A stretch of 64,000 nt of DNA, from the NCBI RefSeq assembly GCF_001625305.1, contig NW_017804242.1, positions 928,955 through 992,954 of the forward strand, read 5' to 3'. The position numbers and the translations under genes are program-made. This DNA comes from Branchiostoma belcheri (taxonomy: Eukaryota; Chordata; Leptocardii; Amphioxiformes; Branchiostomatidae). Positions 1 to 24,800 of this stretch are shown piece after piece (position 1 is the stretch's first letter; every line of letters begins with the position of its first letter). The notes beneath the pieces are model-generated. The model was given only the letters and a program-made list of their open reading frames with translations. It was not told where the DNA came from and did no database searches.

Positions 1-343
1 ACAAATTTCTCAGTTGTACACAGAACATTGGTTCCCTAGGTTCATACTACTGGTGAGTTGTGACTTGGGTTGTAAAAGTCATAGATGAACAAGGATCTAA
101 AAAGAAAGTGTAAAACCTCATCCCTTTGTAAAATGTTCTTGGGAAAGTAACTTCCTGATGAAAGTGTCCCTGACTAGACCCTACAGAAACACAAATTATC
201 GATAACACTCCTGTCAGACACACGGGTCATAGCATGTTTCCTGATCTCACCTGTCCTGTTCAGAGTCTTCTGTAGCTCAGCCACAGAGTTGACCAGCATT
301 ACAGAAACACAAGCAAACATACAAACAGACACACAGACCATAC

Positions 344-12703
<12,360 letters not shown>

Positions 12704-12726
<23 letters not shown>

Positions 12727-12985
12727 CCCAACTTACCCTCCTGATGTATTGTGTAAAATTATTACTGTTATTCCACACTTGAGATGAATGTAATACACAT
12801 ACAATAGACAAAATCATTCTTGAACTAAGTTGTAGTACAGAGAGCTGAAAATTATGTAGTTACATGATTCTACGGGCACGTGTGGAAGGGGCGAGCTGCG
12901 AGTGGACATCCCAACTTACATACGTGTACCCTCCTGATGTACTGTGTAAAATTATTACTGTTATTTCAACTGAGGTGAATGTCAC
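12704..12985 (-). repeat. Duplication of the CCDC171 start-codon exon edge
   Basis: About 95 bp (12704-12800), holding the start codon, the presumed acceptor and intron sequence, recurs at about 12889-12985 (offset 183). The copy keeps ATGTCCACTCGCAGCTCGCC but then diverges, with no donor, so the copy next to the full exon is the functional one. Confidence 0.8.
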
Positions 12986-13130
12986 ACACATACACATTAT
13001 GTCAAAGGGTTACTTCAAGACAAAACCGTCCTTGTAACACACTGACCTGAAAATTATAAATCTGTAAAAAGTTACATGCTTTGGTTCAATGTGTTTGTGT
13101 GATTTGTGTAATAGATGTATGTATGTTTAA

Positions 13131-13256
13131 CCTGGGTTCCATCTGTGAATGTTGTACCCTCATAGGTCTGGCGAAGATTGGACGGAACAAGTATATAATT
13201 TATATACTTGTTCCGTCCAATCTTCGTCCAATCTTTATATTATAAAGGAACCCAGG
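13131..13256. mobile_element. Fold-back element in CCDC171 intron 1
   Basis: A perfect 25-bp inverted repeat (13173-13197 and 13201-13225, GAAGATTGGACGGAACAAGT...) with a 3-bp loop lies inside an outer inverted pair CCTGGGTTCC/GGAACCCAGG (13131-13140, 13247-13256). Confidence 0.7.
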
Positions 13257-13526
13257 CGCTAGGCTAGTATACTTCTACTAGTACTATGTCCTGATCATGC
13301 AGTACAACTGTAGTAAGTTAAATATTGATTTACAAACATGCTACTGACTAAACTATACCGATACCACTGCTGTTTAAATGCACATGTAACTCGATCTATC
13401 TCGGCAAGAATCACAACTATCCTCTGCTCCATATAGCTTCCATATACCCGGATGTTTACAAGGATCTTTCACAGTTTCATACAGAAGTGGGGAGGGGTGC
13501 TGTCTGAGCAGACAGTAATTTCTTAC

Positions 13527-13690
13527 CTGATCGAAGAAAGCACAAAGCCAAGGACGTCTGAAGATGGTTTCCGTGATCCCGGCTACAAGCGAAAACCCTC
13601 CGAATTATCCCGGGGATTAACAAGATCTTTGTTTGTACACAAAAGAGAAATTTACACGGTAGAAAAGTAATTCCCAACGGTTGCTTGGCA
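13527..13690 (-). other. CCDC171: CCDC171 5' untranslated first exon
   Basis: A good donor (GATCAG followed by GTAAGAAA on the minus strand, exon end 13527) lies just downstream of the promoter-like segment and upstream of the exon with the CCDC171 start codon. No convincing ORF is present. The transcription start near 13690 is a guess from the promoter motifs. Confidence 0.5.
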
Positions 13691-13800
13691 CGCCATTTTG
13701 AAACTCCCGGCCAGAAATTTGTAAGGTGACCTCTGATTGGTAGACTTTTGGGGCGGGCTTTCCAAATGGACCAATCAGCGCGTACAATAGATACCTTGTC
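13691..13800. promoter_or_regulatory. Bidirectional promoter between CCDC171 and FAM32A
   Basis: The two divergent genes leave only about 100-200 bp between presumed first exons. The segment holds a YY1-like GCCATTTTG (13692-13700), an ATTGG (13736-13740, a CCAAT box for the minus direction), a GC box GGGGCGGGC (about 13750-13758), and CCAATCAG (13771-13778, plus direction). Oppositely oriented CCAAT boxes around a GC box, without a TATA box, are typical of housekeeping bidirectional promoters. Confidence 0.6.
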
Positions 13801-13885
13801 GTTGTATAGCGATGTGCATTGTGGGATATATTGTGCTGTCTGTAGTTTCCGGGTTTGTAACTTTCGTCGTTTGGTCGTCTCGGAG
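13800..13885 (+). other. FAM32A: FAM32A 5' untranslated exon
   Basis: The sequence ends at a strong donor (CGGAG followed by GTAAGA, exon end 13885) and has no useful start codon. The next exon begins at about 14500 after TCTAG and carries the FAM32A ATG. The 5' boundary is approximate. Confidence 0.5.
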
Positions 13886-14506
13886 GTAAGATTTCTCTAT
13901 ATTTCTTCTCATTTAGTGTACTTTTATGCCACTCGTCGGTACATTTTCGTCTCGAATATGTTTGTTCATTTGTCTGGGACAGTGGGGGAGGGTTCGGATA
14001 GCTCCCAACTGCTTATTTATCAGACAAAGAGAGATTTGTTATGACGCAAAAAGACAGATGTGGTTAGTGGGGAGGGGGGTGTAAACTTGGGGGAAATTTG
14101 GAAACCAAGCGACTACGTGCATAAAAATTATAGTACATTTAGAAGTTAAGCATACTCAACCATAACATAGGAACATGGGGCAAGGAGGCTCAATTCTATT
14201 CTGATTATAAGATGCTAGGAAGAGATAAAAGCCACGCTTGGACTTGAAGGTTTTACCACCACTATAAATTTGTGAGGAATATGGATTTTTATTGATGCCC
14301 TAGCCTAGAAATAGGATTTGTCGGAAAATAGACCTGATATCATTAATATTAATGGTGTCATCATAATGTCATAAAAATTTGCATAAATTACTGTCTTGCA
14401 TCAAGACATTTTCTGACAATACCTCAAACACAATCAAGATTCAAAGTCCATACTAGAACAACACTAACTTTTATATCTGCTTTTATCCCACAAGTCTAGG
14501 AGAATC

Positions 14507-15554
14507 ATGTCATCAGCCTACGACACAGTTCAGAAAGGCAGCCTCAAGCTGAAGGGCACTGACAATGGCGGGATCAAGAAAAAGAAGAAGAAGAAGAAGG
14601 AAAAGAAGCGGATCTTAGAACAGATCACCAGCAAGGAGGCAACAAGTGAGGAGGGAGTGGAAAGGAGCAAAAAGGTTGGTTTTGTCACGGAAGGATAGCC
14701 TCTACATGTATCAGGCTTCAGAGGTGACTGGAAAGAGTAGACATTGGCCAAATAGACAGAATAACATTCCAGGGGAGTTAGTCTACTTAAGGAGTACAGC
14801 TTTCGGAGTGGCCATTGCCAAGGCTATACATCAACAACATATAGCTTTTGGCTTAGGCTGCCCAACCAGGTTACAAAATATAGAGACTTTTCAATGCAGT
14901 GAAGAAGAACAGCCTTTATCATAAAGGCTTCACCTTCAGTGAAACATTAATTTGTACATAAATTGTGTACAAATTAATGTTTCACTGAAGGTTATGTCCT
15001 ACTAAAACTTGATGGAATTATAACCCAATACTAGTAATAGATCAGTCACATACCAACCAGTTAGTTACCTTCAGTCGCTGAACCTGTAAAAATTAAAAGA
15101 ATCTGACTTGTTCATTTTATTCCGCTTAAGACGCTGTTTATGCTTCGCTGATTTTATCTTGTAAGTTTGTAAATGTTTTTAGATTTGGTTGTGATAATGG
15201 TTATGGCTTATGCCTTTGTTTTAATGAAACTCATGGAAACAGCTCCCGTGCAATTCAGCCTCTGGCTGCCAGGTGGGACTGGATGTATAAATAATATATT
15301 GTAAATATGTGAATAATTGAATAAACCATTATTATCATGCATGTTCAAAAACTTGACTGTGCAAAATGTCTCCCCAGGTGGACAACCGGACGCCGGCACA
15401 GCGTAAGTTTGCGGAGGTGCAGGAGAGACGGCAGATGGAGCGGGTGATGAACAAGGCGGCGTTGACCCACAAGCAGCGCGTGGAGTCATTCAACAAGCAC
15501 TTGGACAAGCTCACGGAACACTACGACATCCCCAAAGTCAGCTGGACCAAGTAG
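14507..15554 (+). CDS. FAM32A: FAM32A orthologue
   Basis: Two coding exons, 14507-14674 and 15378-15554, join in phase 0 and encode 114 residues; human FAM32A has 112. The N-terminal YDTVQKGSLKLKG is followed by a lysine run (about residues 23-33), a variable segment, then the conserved RTPAQ...RRQMERVMNKA block and the near-invariant C-terminus THKQRVE.FN.HLD.LTEHYDIPKVSWTK. FAM32A is a small basic nuclear protein; the vertebrate protein has been found in late-stage spliceosomes near the exon junction (established knowledge). The intron holds half of a Mutator-like MITE and a perfect hairpin. Confidence 0.95.
14696..14840 (+). mobile_element. Half copy of Mutator-like MITE (TAGCCTCTACC family)
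   Basis: Begins TAGCCTCTACATGTATCAGG and continues with GAAAGAGTAGACATTGGCCAAATAGACAG, as in the complete element at 40272-40479. The right arm is missing. It is in the FAM32A intron. Confidence 0.65.
14932..14992. repeat. Perfect 27-bp inverted repeat
   Basis: 14932-14958 and 14966-14992 (ACCTTCAGTGAAACATTAAT...) are exact inverted copies with a 7-bp loop, in the FAM32A intron; probably a small fold-back element. Confidence 0.8.
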
Positions 15555-15611
15555 ACGTGAACTGGACTGTCTGGAGTGCTGCCAGTGCTGACAGAAGCTT
15601 TTAGAACCGTT

Positions 15612-15846
15612 TAGGGGTTTTCTTTTACACAACCAAACTATTCCCTACCTTGCTTACATTTCAGTGTCTATCAGGCACCTTCCTCAGAGCTTCTGACTGG
15701 AGTTCTGCTTCTCGACACTATATGTAGCCAATGTACAATGTAGGTGGTGCTTTTGCAGTTAGAACACAATCTCAAACGTCCCAATCCCAAATGTACATGT
15801 AAGCAGGGTAGGAATAGTTTGGTTGTGTAAAGAAGACTGACCCCTA
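15612..15846. mobile_element. Fold-back MITE, ACACAACCA family
   Basis: AGGGGT...TTTTACACAACCAAACTATTCC at the left matches GGAATAGTTTGGTTGTGTAAA...ACCCCT at the right. The core shares TCAGAGCTTCTGACTGGAGT with 1142-1387. It begins about 60 bp after the FAM32A stop and may lie in its 3' UTR. Confidence 0.75.
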
Positions 15847-15849
15847 TAT

Positions 15850-17170
15850 CCTTTACTCTACTAGCCTGATGAAACTACATGTACTTTCAGAAGCTTTTAG
15901 AACCATGCAGTAATCAAACAGTCCATTAGGGCTGCCTGTGGGTCCACCTCTGTGTCTGTGATGGTATTCGTTTGGCCAATTGCCCATGCAGTTGAAAAAT
16001 ACAGCTGTGGATTTTCTATCCACCTCCTATTGTACAGATAAACATGTCATATACATTGTGTACTAGTAACACTAGAAAATGGACTCAGTTCTTAGATCTT
16101 CTCCGAGTGTGTCATCAGTCCTTCCATGAGGGCTGCCAGCTGATCAGTGTTTGCAAATAGCTGTGGGCTTAGAATATAAAGTACTAGTAAGCAGAAGTTT
16201 TCATGCAAACCTGTGTGTTGTTGCAGTCTTTATGTCTACCATTGTGTAATGTAATTATAAGCATTTCTATGTCATAAAACATTTCGCTAAGAACTGCAAC
16301 TAGGAACAAAAATGCCTCCAGTCAATGTGAGTGACTGTATATCTGAACTGTACTGCTTAGTCTTTACACCTACGTGTACCTCGCTGTAAGCTGTATATCA
16401 TTTCAACTTTTTAGTATATGGCTGTAATCAATCACTCACTGTCCAGACCAAAGTGTAATGATGTTTATGGTAAGAAGAGTACAGTACTACGGTTGTACAT
16501 GTATATGTGTTATCAATGTGGAGGCATCTATAACAATGCCTAATATGTAACTGTTGATACTACTAAGTAAAGTCTATGTTGGTTCTGTTACGTAGATAAA
16601 CTTTTACAACATCCCACACAAGCACCCACATAATGTCTCACCATGTACATGTAACATGGAACTGACTGTGACATTTTAACTTATTTTTTAAGGTTAATGG
16701 CTATATTACAAGGTGATTGACATTATATCTCAGTCTATTGCCATCTCTGTTTATATTTCATCTTTGCATACATTGTACTTTCGAAGTAGGGTAATAGGCC
16801 CACTCATACAGAGTCATGCTACCTTGTTGTCAGTAACAGTGTCACTACATTGTTTATCAAACTACATCTGGAAACAAAACCACATAGCTACATGACTTTC
16901 AGCCTCCATTAGAACTGCAGCAACAAGCATGATATACCAGTAATGATAGCACTCGGTGGAGATTTTGTGAACTGAATGTTCTCGAGTAAAACTGTGACCA
17001 GGCAGGTAATGAATGATGTGGTTCAACTCTGTGATTCCCAATTGGCTGGAAGCAGATAGATACTTGCATGATACATTGATGAAGTATTCTCAGTTCACTT
17101 AAAGAGTCCTTCAAAAAGTTCACAATCTCACCCAGAAACAAATACAGTGAAAAGGGGGCCTTAAACAACA
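15850..17170. other. Intergenic stretch between FAM32A and CCBE1
   Basis: AT-rich sequence between two genes whose 3' ends converge. I see no exon, RNA gene or clear element. Confidence 0.5.
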
Positions 17171-17171
17171 C

Positions 17172-18848
17172 CTAATCTGCATCCTGCTCGTCCCGTCCCT
17201 CCTCTCCCGACCCGGAGTCCACGAAATCCAGCTGGTTCTGCCCGGTGTCCGGTCTGTGCTGCAGTTCCCCGTCTGTCCGCTGGGGGGCGGGCTGCTCCGC
17301 CGGCTCGTCCGTCCCCACCGCCGTTGTCATGGGAACGTGAGCGTGCGCGCGCTCGCCGCCGAACACCGCCCGCTGCAGTTCAACCACCTCCCGCCGGAGG
17401 TCCGAGAACATCAGCTGCAGGAACTCAAAAGATCCCGGAGCACCCTAAAGTAAAAAAGAAAAAAAAACATCCTTGAGAGCAAAATTTTAAATGGAAAGCT
17501 GCAAATACGTCTCCATCACTTTAAGTTATCAGTTAAGACGGAACGTCTTTCGAGTGATCAGTTAAGATGAAACGTCTTTCAAGTGAACCTGCTGCAGACT
17601 AGCACAGTATTTCGGCATGTGGTCGACGAAAGGCATGCTTAATCTACATCCATATCCAAGCGGTTTTGTAACTTTAATACAGAATGCTGAACCGATTAAC
17701 AAACGTACGGGTAGTCCTCTTGGTCCTGGAGTTCCTCTCTCACCCTGGTAAAATTATGAAAGAAAAACAACATTTTTTTTCTTTGGTTATGCTGGAAACG
17801 TGATGCATAGGGAATCTATTAGTATTTTCAGAAATGTAACTAGCAAATAATGAACCAGCATCATGTAAAGCAGTTTGAATGCAAGGCGTTACTTCACAGT
17901 ATCTTTTACCCTCACCTTTTGTCCCTGATTCCCCTGTGGGCCAGTTTTTCCCTTCAGAAAGATGAGAAAACAGACAGGCTTACTGTTTCGTTATTTTGAA
18001 CGGAAGGATCGGAAACTAGAGTTCCACGATCTCATACCTTCGCCAAATGATGTTAGCCTTTATGAATAAGAAATATACTAATCACCCAGATTATGCAAAT
18101 AGGATCCTCAATTGCATGAATTATATCAGTCTGTTGATCATATTCTCCACCAAAAGACAGTCTTATCTTAACAAAGAATGCCATTTTCTCATAAATTATG
18201 CAAATGTGGTCCTTATTTGAATAAGTTATGTTTAATTATGTTCACCTTCACTTAACTTTCAAACACCCCAAGTATGAAACTCCAGGCAGTTACCACTATG
18301 CAATTATAACATTTTCTTATTAATTATGCAAATTAAGTCTTCATTTGCATAATCGATATTTGCCTGTGTTTCTCTCGTTCTTAATAACATATGTTACAAG
18401 CTTGAACTTCCTATCATGGAATGCAGCTGATTTATAGAATTTCCTCATTAATTATGCAAATTACATCAATATTTGCATAATTGTAATATCATTATGTCAA
18501 GCATCACTTAAGCTACCTACATACCAAAAATCACGATGATCCATCAATCGGTTCTTGAGTTATCCTCTTTTAAACATTTGTCCTTTAAACCCCCCTGCAG
18601 TTCTAGAGCAAGCAACTAGGGGGCTCATACTCATGTCACTTCATCCCCAGCACAAGAGCTATCTACCATCTAAATTTCGTCACCCTAGCATGTCTGGATC
18701 ATGAGATATCAAAACCGGAAGTTCTGCTGCAGTACCATGACAAGCCGCCAGGGGGCCCAAAATCTAATCATTTTGAGGTCTCATCAAGACCTACCCACCT
18801 ACCAAATATCAAGTCAGTCCATTTAAGCCTTCTCAAGTCATCGTGTTT

Positions 18849-18881
<33 letters not shown>

Positions 18882-21800
18882 AACGCCTCTGAAAACATAA
18901 CCTTCTTGGCGAAGGTAATAAAGCACATATCACATAGACAATATTGGCAAAATAGGCAATATTCTAAATAAGCAAATGCTTCAAAGAAGTTTGGCTGTGA
19001 TACGCACGATCGGTCCCCTCCTTCCTCGTTTTGGCTTGGCCACCGGTCCGGCTNNNNNNNNNNNNNNNNNNNNGGTCCGGCTGGTCCTGGCGGGCCGGAC
19101 ACACCGGGCAGCCCTCTGGGTCCGGGCGGGCCGGCGGGGCCCGTGTCCCCCTGAGGACCGGCAGGGCCCTGCGCTCCGGCCCTGCCGGGTGGCCCCCGGG
19201 GTCCCACGGGTCCTGCAGGGCCGGGCGGCGCGGGTACGGCCAGCTCCACGGCGGTGACGGGGCCATCTTTCAGCGCAGAGGTTTTGGGCGGCTTGTAGGT
19301 GGACGTGAAGACGTCAAACTGTTGGGCAAGAAAGTGTCGTGTGTTAAACTTAGAAAACTTGCCTCGTCAACGATCCTTTAATATGTAATAAACGCTGTAC
19401 GTGTAGTTGACAAATATCAGAGATTTTATATTTTATAAGCAAAATTTGTGCAGGTGACGGGGCCGTCTTTTAGCGCAGAGGTTTTCGGCGGTTTGTAGGT
19501 GGACGTGAAGACGTCAAACTGTTGGGCAAGAGATCGTCGTGTGTAAGAAGAGGACATGGACAGATTTAGAGGTACACGTGCAGAAAAGGGCACAGACGGG
19601 TTGACAAATACTAATTTTAAGGGAAATCGCGCGTATCGTCTTAAAATCTTACCCACGTATAACATTAACGAGAGATTTGATCGACAAAATGTCACGTTGA
19701 CTTTCCACAATACTGCGAAGTCGTTACTTTGTCATATTTGTTCCTGGGAAGTAGGTTACGGCCCTTTCTTGTATCGCTTTCCGAGCCCATTTCCATCCCC
19801 CAAACCCCAATTCTTTACCTTCCTTTCAAGTTTTGTCATCTTCTCCTCCACGATCTGCACCTGGTTGCAGCTGGCTGCGCACCTGTCCTTGGCTGGAATG
19901 CGCTCCAGGTGCACTTCCGGTCTGGGGGTTTCCGTCACGGTAGCTAAGGTCAAGTAAAAGATAATAGTTCTGTTACACCCCTTTCTAGAAAGGTTGCGAC
20001 CACTGAGCAATGTGACATGTCGCTCAACGAACTTCGTACATAAAGAACTTTTTTTTTAATCAACATTTTGTGTGTTTTTTTTCTTTCGATTATATATGAT
20101 CAATTTTGGTTGCACAACGCGCGCTCAGCGATCGCCGTCTTGCGGGAAGGGGACCTTTCACAGTCACAGAGCAAGAAATATCACATAAACGTTTGACAGT
20201 TATTACACGTAGGAATGTGATGTTGCGACGTCTTGCTTAGGAACACAAACAATCATCTCCAATGCATGCCAGTTACCTTTCAATATAAGCCTTTTCACCT
20301 CACTGAAAAGTGGCGTCGGTGGCGCAACGGTTAGAACGTTGGACTCGGAACCGAGAGGTCCCGGGTTCGATACTCACCGTGGCCCGACGTTGTGCCCTTG
20401 GGAAAGGCACTTTACACGACTTCCCCACCTATACGGTGGAGTGACGCCCACCGAGCCTCTTAGGCTAATCTGTCTGTCTGGGTGCCAAAAACACCTTACG
20501 GATTTGGTGCGCCGATGTGACAACATCTCATATTGGCCACTGAGATCCGTTAATTTTTTTTTTCACCTCACTGACTCACTCACTGACTCACTCACTCACT
20601 CACTGACTCACTCACTCACTCACTCACTCACTCACTCACTCACTCACTCACTCACTCACCAACACCTCTACCGCAAAATTAAATCCCAGCGAAAATTACG
20701 GAGCTTACAGAACCTGTTTCCACACAGGTCTTGCTGTCGTTGCTGAGTCTGTACTGCTGTTTACACGCACAGCGGTAACTTCCCTCCGTGTTCACACACA
20801 GCTGGGTACACCCGCCGTTCTCAAACTCACACTCGTTCAGATCTGGGGAGGTGCAACAATTTACGGAGAGGATCCTCGTTAGCAGGTTTAAATACATGTT
20901 TGTATAAGGACTAAAATGACAACGGCAATGATCTTTATTGCATTTATGCCTAAAAGACCTAAGTCATCATTCTCATCAATCGCTAAATATAAAAGGATTA
21001 AATGCAGTGTGCTGAATAACTATAAGAGGAGATAAAAAAAAGAAAGAAGTATACAATCCTATGATATATATATAGTATTGCATCTAAATATTCACTAAAC
21101 ATACCTCTTTAAAAAAAATTGCCTAGGCTTTGGTCCCAAAAAATATATGTCAACGCATTTAAAGAACTAGTTCGTCGTAGGTCGTAGTGCGATTTTGATG
21201 CCGAAGAATTTTCAAACAGGCTGTGACAGAACCAACCACCGACAAGGATCCAAGACAGTCTTTTCCGAGTAATAACACGTCTGATAATTGCACGACTATC
21301 CCAAGAATGCCCTCGGTTCGCAATCACACGACGATCGTGCGACGAATGTGACCGTGCCCTTACCGATACAGTAGGGTTTCTTTCCCGCCAAGTATCGCTG
21401 CTTGTCCAGCTGGTATCCCGGGTAACAGGTGCAGAGGACCCGCCCGAAGTTGTTGGTGCACTGCTGCTCACAGGGGGTGTCCGCACACACGTCCATGTCT
21501 GTAGGAAGGGCGGGGGTAGGGTAGTTTCTGTTCTGTTTTAAGCCTTTTTATCTGGATTTTTTTTGCACTGGAATCTCTTTTTATGGCTTAAGAAATTATG
21601 CCAGTGCAAAAAGAAAACCCGGTGAAAAAGCAAAAAAAAAAGCCAAAAAATAAGCCCAAACCCAAACTTCTGCTTGAAGAGTAGGATTAGGGTTATGTAT
21701 CAAACTTTTCTTTCACAAGGTTTTACCTCTGTTTATCATTCATATGTAAACTTTATGGCACGACATGTTATCGAATATTTTCTACATAGCAACAACGTAC

Positions 21801-24800
21801 ATAACACTAATCTACCTTAAAGGCTATTTATTATGGGACAAGAATGTGCTTTTGGCATTGGTGGAATTTCTATCACTAATGCATTTTAAAAATGTTATTA
21901 CAATTGGCGTACATGTAACGTTCCCATTCAAATGTTTTGGTGATTTATATGTTGGTTGTAGTGCACGTGGTTTACTGTTCTTGTCTACAATGCTGTATAC
22001 TAGTTGTCAGTGTGCGGAGGTCATCACATGTAGTTTAAACTCTACAATTAAAGCAGTAATGTTTGGGGCCCAGTATGGCAGCTCGAGTGGACTTTGATCT
22101 CAAACTGTGTACCTCAGTAAATATAAACAGTGTTAAGTAAACAACGCTCGATTAATCCATTTTAAAACGCAAGACTACTCCATACAATGTGCGCAAGTTT
22201 CACTTAACATAATCAATAGCTGAATGGAGTTTCACGGAAATACCGCAAAGGCGCGTAAGCTAGGCCTATAATGCATCTAGTCTATGCACTGATATAAATC
22301 AATAGTTGATTAGTAATTAAAAGTAAAAAAAAGATATCGATAATGACAGTGTTGGAAAGTACTCTTTAAAAAGGAATGTCGATCTGTATTGGTTTTTCAC
22401 CATGTTTCAGTATCAGTATTGATTATTTTGAATGGTTGGTTTAACAATCCCCACGGGACGCCCTGTGCGTGACCGAAATATCCACCCTGCATTCATAACA
22501 TGTTTCCCCGTCCTATGACTATGCATCAGCAGCAGTGATGAGGCAGCTGTTGTCGGCAGGGCGTTACTCAACAGTCACCGTAGTGTAGTGGTTATCACGT
22601 GCGCCTCACACGCGCAAGGTCCCCGGTTCGATCCCGGGCGGTGACAAGTTATTTTTTAGCTACACAACCGAACCTCTGTATCACTATTAGAGTAGTTTTA
22701 TAGAGCTAATGTTGTTAGATTAGTATCAGTAGACCTGTTTGTACTACAAACATGTATATACATTTGCATCTGTTTACCTGTACTTAGCCCGGTTGGGCAT
22801 GGATGTACAATAAAGGTTATCTAATTAAGGTTCAGTTAAGATTAACTTTTATTACCGGCTTCGCCTGAAGGTTTTGTTTTTGGTAGCGCTTCTATGTATG
22901 TTTGTGTGTATGTGATTTAGCACGATAACTACTCAAGAAGCTATGAATGGATTATCATGAAACTTGGACACGGCGAAATGATTACATCATTTTAGCTACA
23001 CATCTATGATGTGATTTCTACCTCCATGGTTGAATCAACTCTATCCCAAAGAATACAATTACACAAGTAAATGTAAATATATCTTTAGATGTAGCGGCTC
23101 ACACACCTTCTGATACACAGCGGCCGAGTACGTAGTGATAGCCGGGACAGCATCTGCGCCTGAAGGAAAACAACAACATGGATGGATTTATTCCATTCCA
23201 TATTCAATATGTATTTATTGAACATTGCAGGGGAGTCAGAGAATTGCATCCAATCCGTGACGGCCCCTTAAACTAAATTCTGTCACAAACTGATGGTAGG
23301 AATTCTGACAGGCAAATGGTCAAATGTAATCTCCAAGCAGATCCTAGGGTGGCAAAAGACAGTATCAAATTGGCCAGACAGTATCCATTCGCCAGAGAGG
23401 GTCCAATGCGCCAGCCTTGTATACAGCCTGGCCAATTTGATACTGTCTTTTGCCACCCTATGATCTGCTTGGAGACTAGGTCAAATGCAATTATTGTACG
23501 TCTCCTCTGTAGACCAGTGCCAGCTCATGAAACATAAACTTCCCCGCCTTCCCTAAAGCAGGCTCATGATATGTTTACATTCTTGCCACTTCTGTTTACT
23601 TTTTTCTTCTTCCGTTTCATTTTGGATCATAATGGGGGGTGACTTTGAACTTCCATCTAACCCCCGGACTATTGTTTCGCCTCGTTCGTTCCAAAACAAA
23701 CTCGGGACGAAGTTCAGAGGCTGCACTTGACCCGAGGTGAACCGCATAACTGAGAACGTCGTGCGAAGAAGTTAACCCGGCCAATTTTGGACTGGATGTT
23801 GACGAATATCTGTGAGGATGTGGACGGATTTGCTGCCGCTATCACGCTGTTGGCCTTGTCCCAGTTGTCTGACGCACGGTCACGACCTGTCAGTCGCACT
23901 GAAGCACAGGTCACAGTAAACTCATGCAGCGCTCAAGTTAAGCCCCTGTCACACATGGACAAATATCTGTATCTGTATAGCGCTTCGTAGGCACGCGGCG
24001 CGGCGGCAGCTGGCTATATTACACCGATAGACTTGTTACACCTAACCCTTGAACTTCTAACTCTAGACATTGTTTAAAGCTATCTAACGATAATGCATAA
24101 TGCCCCTACTGTACTTGGTGACATGGTATATGGCCTCCTCTCGAACACTGGCTAGCTAGCCGAACTCTCCTAACCATGTCCATGGTCAGGAGTAGGTCGG
24201 GAGCAATGTCGGTTGTTGTTGGCATGTTAAAATCCATTCAAATTTACTTTCATCTAAAGTCAACTCTCAAATACTCATTATTACACAGCTATATCTCTCT
24301 GAAACTAAGCAATTTAACAACTGATTTCTACTTCTGTATTCATTTATAATATCTTAATAGCTAAACTCTGATCTCTTGTTACCTGGACGATACCCATGTT
24401 TTGTGATGTCATTTTTATTTTATGTCTAGTGGTGACGTGAATATAAGCATGCTTCTTGAGCGCGTCACCACTATGTATTGTATTTTTGCACGTTGAAATA
24501 AAAAAAATCCCTTCGGGCGTGGACGGTAGGTTCGGCCATGGATGGTTGGTGTTCAGGAGGAGGTCAGCAGTGTTCGAGGCGTGCTCGGGGGTCAAATTTG
24601 ACTTAAATTTAACTCAACAAATTACTAGTAGATTGATTTCTATAGAAAGGTAGGCATGGCCTAAATCTGGTCAGACTGCTACCGAACTTATAAAGCCAAG
24701 CCTAATATTGGACAAGAGACCGGTGGATCAGTGTCCTTCGCCCCGAGTCCCTGCCTAAGTAAGGGTGTCAAAGGTAAACCCGCACAGTTACGTGTCAGAA

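Noticed and set aside
19556-19957. Plus-strand 133-residue frame
   Set aside because: Overlaps CCBE1 exon 6 in antisense and has no domain.
20312-20390. Candidate tRNA gene with CTCGGAACCGAG anticodon arm
   Set aside because: The acceptor arm is poor and a SINE body follows, so it is a SINE head.
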